DNA from: Marinobacter santoriniensis NKSG1
GTDB lineage: Bacteria > Pseudomonadota > Gammaproteobacteria > Pseudomonadales > Oleiphilaceae
NCBI RefSeq assembly: GCF_000347775.1
Contig: NZ_APAT01000013.1
Coordinates: 62,001 to 126,000, forward strand
DNA length: 64,000 bases
Direction: 5' to 3'
Shown: positions 58,691-64,000 of the stretch, piece by piece
Position numbering within the stretch: the stretch's first letter is position 1
Layout: each line of letters starts with the position of its first letter
Notes under the pieces: generated by a model
The model's database searches: none
Seen by the model: only the letters and a program-made list of their open reading frames with translations
What the model was told of the DNA's origin: nothing
Position numbers and translations under genes: made by a program

Positions 58691-60607
58691 TCAGGCGATG
58701 GCGCGGGCGTCCTCCTTGCGCAGGATTTCGTCGATCTCCTCGGCTGACATGGTTTCCTGTTTGAGTACCCGCTTGGCCAGGGCATCAAGATGGTTCCGGT
58801 GCTCGTTGAGGAAATCGACAGTGGCCTTTTCCAGTTCCAGCAGCTGAGACTGGATTTCTCCGTCGATCAGCTCTGCCATTTTTTCACTGAATTCCCTGGG
58901 GGCGCCCATTTCCCGGCCCAGGAACACATGCTCCTCGCCCACGCTCAGACCCAGGGGGCCCAGCTTTTCGCTCATACCCCATTGGCCAATCATCTTGCGC
59001 AACAGTTTGGTGGCCTCTTTCAGGTCGTTCTGGGCGCCGGTACTGACCTCGCCATACACGATTTTTTCGGCGGATCGACCGCCGAGCATGACTTTGATCC
59101 GATCCTTCAGGTAGCTCTCGGTAAACGTATACCGGTCTTCCTTCGGTGTCTGCTCGGTGACCCCCATGGCCATGCCGTGGGGAATGATGGTGATCTTGGT
59201 CAGTGGGTCTGCCTTGGGCATGAAATAGGCCATGATGGCGTGGCCGCATTCATGGTAGGCCACGGCTTCTTTTTCCTCGGGCGTCAGCTTGGCATCGCGT
59301 TCCTCGCCGAGAATCAGCCTGTCTCTGGCTTCATCAAAGCATCGGGCATCGACTTTGTCCTTGTTTTCCCGAACGGCTGTCAGGGCAGCTTCGTTCACCA
59401 GGTTTTTCAGGTCTGCGCCCGAAAAACCAATGGTGCGCGCGGCAATCTGACCCAGATTTACATCGTCTGCCAGAGGTGTATTCCGCACGTGAACCGCGAG
59501 GATCGCTTCCCGCGCATCCTTGTGGGGGCGGTCCAGGGTGATGGTCCGGTCGAAGCGTCCGGGGCGGAGCAGGGCACTGTCCAGGACATCCGGTCGGTTG
59601 GTCGCAGCGAGAACCAGCACGTTTTCGTGTTCCTCGAAACCGTCCATTTCGGTGAGGATCTGGTTCAGGGTCTGTTCCCGTTCGTCGTGTCCGCCCCCAA
59701 GGCCGGTTCCGCGGGAACGGCCTACCGCATCCAGTTCGTCAATAAAAATCAGGGCCGGGGCCTCCTTCCGCGCGGTCTGGAACATGTCTCGCACGCGTGC
59801 CGCGCCGACACCCACAAACATCTCGATGAATTCCGAAGCGCTGATGCTGAAGAAGGGCACATCTGCTTCACCCGCAATGGCGCGGGCCAGCAGGGTCTTG
59901 CCGGTGCCCGGCGGACCAACCAGCAGCACGCCTTTGGGCATTACCGCACCCAGCCGGCGAAACCGTTCTGGCGTTTTCAGGAAATCGATGATCTCGGTGA
60001 TTTCCCGTTTGGCCGACTCGATTCCGGCCACGTTATCCAGCGTGGTGTGGGAGGTTTCCTTGCGGGCCCGGCGAGCCTTGGATTTGGCGTAGTCAAACAG
60101 TCCGCCTCCACCCTGGCTCATGCGTCGCTGGGCGGCACCCCAGAACCAGAACATCAGGGCCAGGAGCAGAATCCACGGCAGGAATCCACGAATCAGTTCC
60201 TGCCACCAGGGCAGGCCCGAAGGCGTGGCCCGAATGGTAACGCTGTTTTTTTCCAGTAGTGGCAACAGCTCCGGATCGTCCATGGGCGGTCGGATGGTAT
60301 GGAAGGTGGTCGCCGGTTTCTGGTTCGAGGTCTGGTCGCTGCTGAACGCGGCGGTACCGCTATCGGTGAATTTTCCGATGATGTCCTCGGACTTCAATGT
60401 GACCTCGGAAACCTGGTTCTGGGCCACCGCAGTCTTGAACTCCGAATAGGCCAGATCCTGCTGGCGAGGCTGGTTGCTGTCCTGCATCCACAGCACCATC
60501 AGGAATATGGCCGCACTTAACCAGAGAAACGCAAACTGGTTGGGAATGGCCGGCTGTGGGTTGCTGTCGCCGGGTTTCTGCTGGTCTGGTCCCTGCTGTG
60601 ATGTCAT
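58691..60607 (-). CDS. ftsH: ATP-dependent zinc metalloprotease FtsH
   Basis: Membrane-bound AAA+ protease hexamer. 638 residues from ATG 60607: two membrane helices (about 27-43 and 140-160) flanking a periplasmic domain, Walker [13 protein letters not shown] near 230, SRH region ([18 protein letters not shown]), zinc site HECGH near 450, and the third ligand Asp in the downstream region. The periplasmic domain is short and Thr/Ser/Gln-rich; the gene does not sit beside rlmE/folP as the main ftsH does, so this is probably a second copy. Its ATG overlaps the end of the YkoF-like gene by 4 bases. Confidence 0.92.
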   Translation of the reverse strand: MTSQQGPDQQKPGDSNPQPAIPNQFAFLWLSAAIFLMVLWMQDSNQPRQQDLAYSEFKTAVAQNQVSEVTLKSEDIIGKFTDSGTAAFSSDQTSNQKPATTFHTIRPPMDDPELLPLLEKNSVTIRATPSGLPWWQELIRGFLPWILLLALMFWFWGAAQRRMSQGGGGLFDYAKSKARRARKETSHTTLDNVAGIESAKREITEIIDFLKTPERFRRLGAVMPKGVLLVGPPGTGKTLLARAIAGEADVPFFSISASEFIEMFVGVGAARVRDMFQTARKEAPALIFIDELDAVGRSRGTGLGGGHDEREQTLNQILTEMDGFEEHENVLVLAATNRPDVLDSALLRPGRFDRTITLDRPHKDAREAILAVHVRNTPLADDVNLGQIAARTIGFSGADLKNLVNEAALTAVRENKDKVDARCFDEARDRLILGEERDAKLTPEEKEAVAYHECGHAIMAYFMPKADPLTKITIIPHGMAMGVTEQTPKEDRYTFTESYLKDRIKVMLGGRSAEKIVYGEVSTGAQNDLKEATKLLRKMIGQWGMSEKLGPLGLSVGEEHVFLGREMGAPREFSEKMAELIDGEIQSQLLELEKATVDFLNEHRNHLDALAKRVLKQETMSAEEIDEILRKEDARAIA

Positions 60608-60852
60608 CTGGGCCTCCGGTCGCCCTCCATGATTTTTGCCACGAAAACGGACTTGCCATAGGTCTCGAAGGACCACTTCATGGTGTCCGAAAGTACTTTC
60701 ATGACCTCGTCGTATTCACCAAAGAGCTCTGTGCTCATTCGCCCGGAATACACTTCCAGGCCTGACTGCTCCAGTCGGGCAATCAGGTCCCAGATGGGCT
60801 GCTTGTAGTCGTCTTTGAGGGGATAACAGCTTAATTGTACAGAAAGATACAT
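60604..60852 (-). CDS. YkoF-like / thiamine-binding family small protein
   Basis: 82 residues from ATG 60852 with ribosome site GGGAGG. MYLSVQLSCYPLKDDYKQPIWDLIARL, then TELFGEYDEVMKVLSD and SVFVAKIMEG, matches small proteins related to YkoF, which bind thiamine or its pyrimidine. No metabolic partner is nearby. Translationally coupled to ftsH (ATGA overlap), an unusual pairing. Confidence 0.72.
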   Translation of the reverse strand: MYLSVQLSCYPLKDDYKQPIWDLIARLEQSGLEVYSGRMSTELFGEYDEVMKVLSDTMKWSFETYGKSVFVAKIMEGDRRPR

Positions 60853-60894
60853 GGTGCCTCCCGTGGGGTCGGTGACCCCGGTCAATCGGTTGCA

Positions 60895-62598
60895 TCAAAA
60901 GCCCATGGCGGAGGATGTGCTTCGCCGTGGATCCGCGCCACCATAGAGTGTGCCATTCTCATCAATCAGAATACTCTGAATGGCCCCCATCGCGGTCTTC
61001 GTGACGACCTTGTGCCCCTTATCCTCCAGCAGCCGGATCGTATCGGGGCTGACACCCTGTTCGACACGGATTTCATCCGGCAACCACTGGTGATGGATGC
61101 GTGGGGCGTTCACCGCCGTCTGTATATTCATATTATGGTCGATGACATTCATGATGACTTGCAAGGTGGTGGTAATGATTCGGGAACCACCCGGACTGCC
61201 GGTTACCAGCCAGTTTTTGCCATCCTTGCGGACGATTGTCGGAGACATGGAGCTGAGCATTCGTTTGCCAGGCTCCACCTTGTTGGCGTCACCACCGATG
61301 AGGCCGTAGGCATTGGGCACCCCCGGTTTGGCGCTGAAGTCATCCATTTCGTTGTTAAGCAGAAAGCCCGCACCGGCCACCGTTATGCCCGAGCCGTAGC
61401 TGAAATTGATCGTGTAGGTGTTGGAAACCGCGTTGCCCCATTGGTCGACAACCGAGAAGTGCGTGGTTTCATTGCTCTCATAGGGCGCCGGGTCTCCTGG
61501 CCGGATATCACTCGAGGGCCGGGCGTGGTCGGGGTCAATGCCTTCCCGGAGCTCCTTTGCGTAGGCTTTGCTCGTCAGGCCTTTGACCGGAACGTCGACG
61601 AAATCGGAATCGCCAAGGTACTTTGAGCGATCAGCGTAGGCCAGTTTCATGGCTTCGGCCATGTGGTGGATCGTTTTTGCCGAGTTATGGCCCCAGGAGC
61701 CGATGGGGTAGCCCTCAAGGATATTCAGAATCTGGACGATGTGGGTGCCACCGGAGGAGGGCGGTGACATGGAAAATACATCGTATCCCCGGTAGGTGCC
61801 ATGAACCGGCTTGCGGATCACCGGTTCGTAGTTTTTCAGGTCGTCCCGGGTAATCAGGCCGCCATGGCGTTGCATTTCCGCTTCGATCAGCTCGGCGGTT
61901 TTACCCTGATAAAAGCCTTTGATCCCCTGGTCGGCGATACGTTGCAGGGTGTCCGCCAGGTCTGGCTGCCGGAACCGCTCACCGGGCTGCCAGGGGGAGC
62001 CGTCGTCTTTGTAGAAGGTATTTCGCGTGGCTTCCCAGCGTTGCAGGCGTTCCTTTGCCTGTTCAAGGCCTTCCGTAAACCGGGGCGGTACGATAAAGCC
62101 TTCCCGTGCGAGTTTGATCGCCGGAGCCAGGGCTTCTTTCAATGAGATGGTTCCGTGGCGCTCCAGTGCCATGGCGAAGCCTGCCACGGTTCCCGGCACA
62201 CCGGCCGCCAGGTGGGTAAAGCGACTCCGGTTGGTTACGACATTGCCGTCTTCGTCCTGAAACATGGTTTCGGTGGCTCCGGCCGGTGCCTTCTCCCGAT
62301 AGTCGATGGCTTCAACGTCGCCACCATCCCCGGGAGAAATCAGCATGAATCCGCCACCGCCGATGTTGCCGGACCGGGGTTGGGTCACGGCCAGGGCGAA
62401 CCCCGCGGTGACGGCAGCATCCACTGCATTGCCGCCGGATTTCAGTACATCGAGGGCTATTTTTGTCGCCAGGGTGTGACTGGTGGCCACCATGCCGTGA
62501 CGGGCTTCGACGGGGTGGAACCGCTCGCCTTCCAGAATGGCCTGGGCCCAGGCCCCGGAGACAAAACTCATCAACAGAAAAAACACGATCGTCCGCAT
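60895..62598 (-). CDS. ggt: Gamma-glutamyltranspeptidase
   Basis: Periplasmic glutathione hydrolase/transferase, made as a precursor that cleaves itself. 567 residues with a signal peptide (about 1-18, ending AWA-Q). Cleavage and catalysis at Thr in NETTHFSVVDQWGNAVS near 377; the lid/substrate region YRGYDVFSMSPPSSGGTH and GGSRIITTTLQVIMNV are typical. Separated from the YkoF-like gene by 42 bases on the same strand. Confidence 0.95.
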   Translation of the reverse strand: MRTIVFFLLMSFVSGAWAQAILEGERFHPVEARHGMVATSHTLATKIALDVLKSGGNAVDAAVTAGFALAVTQPRSGNIGGGGFMLISPGDGGDVEAIDYREKAPAGATETMFQDEDGNVVTNRSRFTHLAAGVPGTVAGFAMALERHGTISLKEALAPAIKLAREGFIVPPRFTEGLEQAKERLQRWEATRNTFYKDDGSPWQPGERFRQPDLADTLQRIADQGIKGFYQGKTAELIEAEMQRHGGLITRDDLKNYEPVIRKPVHGTYRGYDVFSMSPPSSGGTHIVQILNILEGYPIGSWGHNSAKTIHHMAEAMKLAYADRSKYLGDSDFVDVPVKGLTSKAYAKELREGIDPDHARPSSDIRPGDPAPYESNETTHFSVVDQWGNAVSNTYTINFSYGSGITVAGAGFLLNNEMDDFSAKPGVPNAYGLIGGDANKVEPGKRMLSSMSPTIVRKDGKNWLVTGSPGGSRIITTTLQVIMNVIDHNMNIQTAVNAPRIHHQWLPDEIRVEQGVSPDTIRLLEDKGHKVVTKTAMGAIQSILIDENGTLYGGADPRRSTSSAMGF

Positions 62599-62739
62599 GC
62601 GTCCATTCCTCGTTTTAGGCGTTCAGATAGGCTATGATAGCCGGTCATTTTTACTGGTGCGTACCGATTGCCCGCCCCGGTTTGCCACCGCGGATCCTGT
62701 CGCACCTGCTTTCCCGGATTCAAGTTAAGGAAAGGCTTC

Positions 62740-63594
62740 ATGGAGCATACCTATCGTCTTGTGATTTCCTGCCCGGACCGGGTCGGAATTGTCGCCAAGG
62801 TAAGTAATTTCCTGTCCACATATAATGGCTGGATCACTGAGGCAAGCCATCATTCGGACACCCAGGCTGGCTGGTTTTTCATGCGGCACGAAATCAAGGC
62901 CGAGTCCATTCCGTTCGGGCTCGACCAGTTCCGCGCGGCATTCGAACCGATCGCCCGGGAATTCAATATGGACTGGCGCATCGAGGATTCGGCCCGTCCG
63001 AAACGGGTGATCCTGATGTGCAGCAAGGAATCCCACTGTCTGGCGGATCTCCTTCATCGCTGGCACAGCAAGGAGCTCAATGCGGAGATCGTGGCCGTCG
63101 TGTCCAACCACGATGACCTTCGTCGGATGGTCGAGTGGCACGAGATTCCCTACCACCACGTGCCGGTCAGCAAAGAAAACAAGGCCGAGGCCTTCGCGCA
63201 CATCGAGGGACTGTTCGAGCAGTACGAGGTGGATGTCGTCGTGCTGGCCCGTTACATGCAGATCCTGCCTGCGGAACTGTGCGGAAAATACGCCGGTCGT
63301 GTGATCAACATCCATCACAGTTTCCTGCCGTCCTTTGCGGGTGCCCGTCCGTACCATCAGGCCTACAGCCGTGGCGTCAAGCTGATCGGTGCCACCTGCC
63401 ACTACGTGACCCAGGATCTCGATGAAGGGCCGATCATCGAACAGGACGTTATCCGGATCAACCACAGCGACTCCATTGAGGATATGGTTCGTCTGGGCAA
63501 GGACGTCGAGAAAAACGTTCTGGCCAGGGGGCTTCGCGCCCACGTTGAGGACCGGGTCATTACCTACGAAAACAAGACCGTGGTGTTTGGTTAA
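62740..63594 (+). CDS. purU: Formyltetrahydrofolate deformylase
   Basis: Releases formate from 10-formyl-THF, balancing one-carbon pools. 284 residues from ATG 62740 (AAGGAAAGG upstream); an upstream TTG-type start is not conserved. ACT domain (residues 1-85; YRLVISCPDRVGIVAKVS) and formyltransferase-fold domain with the catalytic Asn-His-Asp in INIHHSFLPSF and VTQDLDEGPIIEQ. Confidence 0.95.
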   Translation: MEHTYRLVISCPDRVGIVAKVSNFLSTYNGWITEASHHSDTQAGWFFMRHEIKAESIPFGLDQFRAAFEPIAREFNMDWRIEDSARPKRVILMCSKESHCLADLLHRWHSKELNAEIVAVVSNHDDLRRMVEWHEIPYHHVPVSKENKAEAFAHIEGLFEQYEVDVVVLARYMQILPAELCGKYAGRVINIHHSFLPSFAGARPYHQAYSRGVKLIGATCHYVTQDLDEGPIIEQDVIRINHSDSIEDMVRLGKDVEKNVLARGLRAHVEDRVITYENKTVVFG

Positions 63595-63609
63595 GCCAAT
63601 GTCTCGGTT

Positions 63610-63624
63610 GCCCCGTGGCGGGGC
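63610..63624. other. Small hairpin between purU and gyrA
   Basis: GCCCCG-TGG-CGGGGC, 16 bases after the purU stop. No T-run follows, so at most a weak terminator. Confidence 0.4.
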
Positions 63625-63630
63625 TGACTG

Positions 63631-63639
63631 TGGTATGCT
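63631..63639 (+). promoter_or_regulatory. Possible extended -10 of the gyrA promoter
   Basis: TGGTATGCT: TATGCT hexamer with the TGN extension, about 80 bases upstream of the gyrA start. No clear -35. Confidence 0.35.
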
Positions 63640-63720
63640 TGGCGGCTTGTTGAAGAATAACGACGGGGGCTGACAAAGCCTTCTGCACGACTTCCAGATA
63701 ACGCAAAGGAACCTTTCTCG

Positions 63721-64000
63721 ATGGGTGAGTTAGCCAAAGAGATCCTGCCGGTAAACATTGAAGACGAGTTGAAACAGTCCTATCTCGATTACGCCATGAG
63801 TGTAATCGTCGGCCGAGCGCTGCCGGATGTACGAGACGGCCTCAAGCCGGTACACCGTCGGGTACTGTTCGCCATGTCCGAGCTGGGCAATGACTGGAAC
63901 AAGGCGTACAAGAAATCGGCCCGTGTGGTCGGTGACGTTATCGGTAAATACCACCCCCACGGCGACTCCGCGGTCTACGACACCATCGTGCGCATGGCCC
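63721..64000 (+). CDS. gyrA: DNA gyrase subunit A, N-terminal part (3' truncated by window edge)
   Basis: 93 residues from ATG 63721: [40 protein letters not shown], and the quinolone-resistance region [11 protein letters not shown]. Residue numbering equals E. coli: Ser83 and Asp87 are both the susceptible wild type. The active Tyr122 lies beyond the window. Confidence 0.97.
   Translation, partial: MGELAKEILPVNIEDELKQSYLDYAMSVIVGRALPDVRDGLKPVHRRVLFAMSELGNDWNKAYKKSARVVGDVIGKYHPHGDSAVYDTIVRMA

Noticed and set aside
58790-60259. 489-codon frame antisense to ftsH
   Set aside because: Shadow of ftsH with no recognisable domain.
62630-62642. Dyad GGCTA-TGA-TAGCC with TATGAT as purU promoter/operator
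   Set aside because: No -35 at a suitable distance and the dyad is short; could be chance.
63781-64000. Quinolone-resistance mutation in gyrA
   Set aside because: Ser83 and Asp87 are both wild type.

Overview
The window looks like chromosome from a marine gammaproteobacterium, most likely Marinobacter or a close relative. The evidence is indirect: close full-length matches by eye to gammaproteobacterial housekeeping proteins (ValS, AlaS, PepA, LptFG, DbpA, PurU, GyrA), an alaS-lysC-csrA-tRNA-Ser-tRNA-Arg order like that of Pseudomonas and E. coli, a sodium-type oxaloacetate decarboxylase, and an N-type rotary ATPase. Coding density is high. I see no phage, IS element, integrase or CRISPR array. 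No species call can be proven from sequence reading alone.

Layout. 1-4.4 kb: tail of a DUF1631 protein, ampD-ampE (peptidoglycan recycling) and a chemoreceptor with a good FliA-type promoter. 4.4-11 kb, minus strand: pepA-holC, then valS-panE-cobalamin adenosyltransferase. 11.2-18.4 kb: lptF-lptG, an RDD protein, alaS, lysC, csrA. 18.5-19.2 kb: tRNA-Ser(GCT), two identical tRNA-Arg(ACG) genes and a peculiar 191-bp repeat unit that copies the 3' end of the tRNA and its terminator. 19.2-27.3 kb: a CHRD protein, then a same-strand cluster of P-type proton ATPase, beta-CASP metallo-hydrolase, phosphoketolase, a 63-residue protein and a BCAM0308-family zinc-ribbon protein, which resembles low-oxygen or stress gene sets. 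27.3-29.1 kb: a second chemoreceptor. 29.4-36 kb: a complete nine-gene N-ATPase operon (atpDCQRBEFAG). 36.3-38.0 kb: a frameshifted gene for an anchored surface protein. 38-43.7 kb: a DUF2058 gene, dbpA and oadGAB. 43.9-49.2 kb: the SOS mutagenesis cassette imuA-imuB-dnaE2 behind a perfect LexA box. 49.2-54.3 kb: phhB, small membrane proteins, PCu(A)C and SCO copper chaperones, a YjfB-like motility protein, a Tag-like glycosylase, yghU, and an exported DUF2202 protein. 54.6-60.9 kb: a proteostasis/stress group of Lon-like protease, UspA-like protein, ZIP-like membrane protein, FtsH and a YkoF-like protein. 60.9-64 kb: ggt, purU and the start of gyrA.

How the genes fit together. Two gene groups (19.9-27.3 and 54.6-60.9 kb) look like energy-saving and damage-control functions: acetyl-phosphate from phosphoketolase, ion pumping by the P-type ATPase and N-ATPase, RNA turnover by the beta-CASP enzyme, and protein turnover by Lon-like protease and FtsH. 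OadGAB and the N-ATPase are both ion-coupled membrane machines.

The most novel-looking signals are not genes. Two intergenic elements at 8859-8962 and 43756-43867 have perfect long outer stems of different sequence (25 and 29 bp) around cores of exactly the same length (54 nt), 43 of 54 positions identical, each holding two small hairpins. A third, tRNA-associated element (18954-19076) has the same architecture, and its outer stem is built from the tRNA-Arg 3' sequence.
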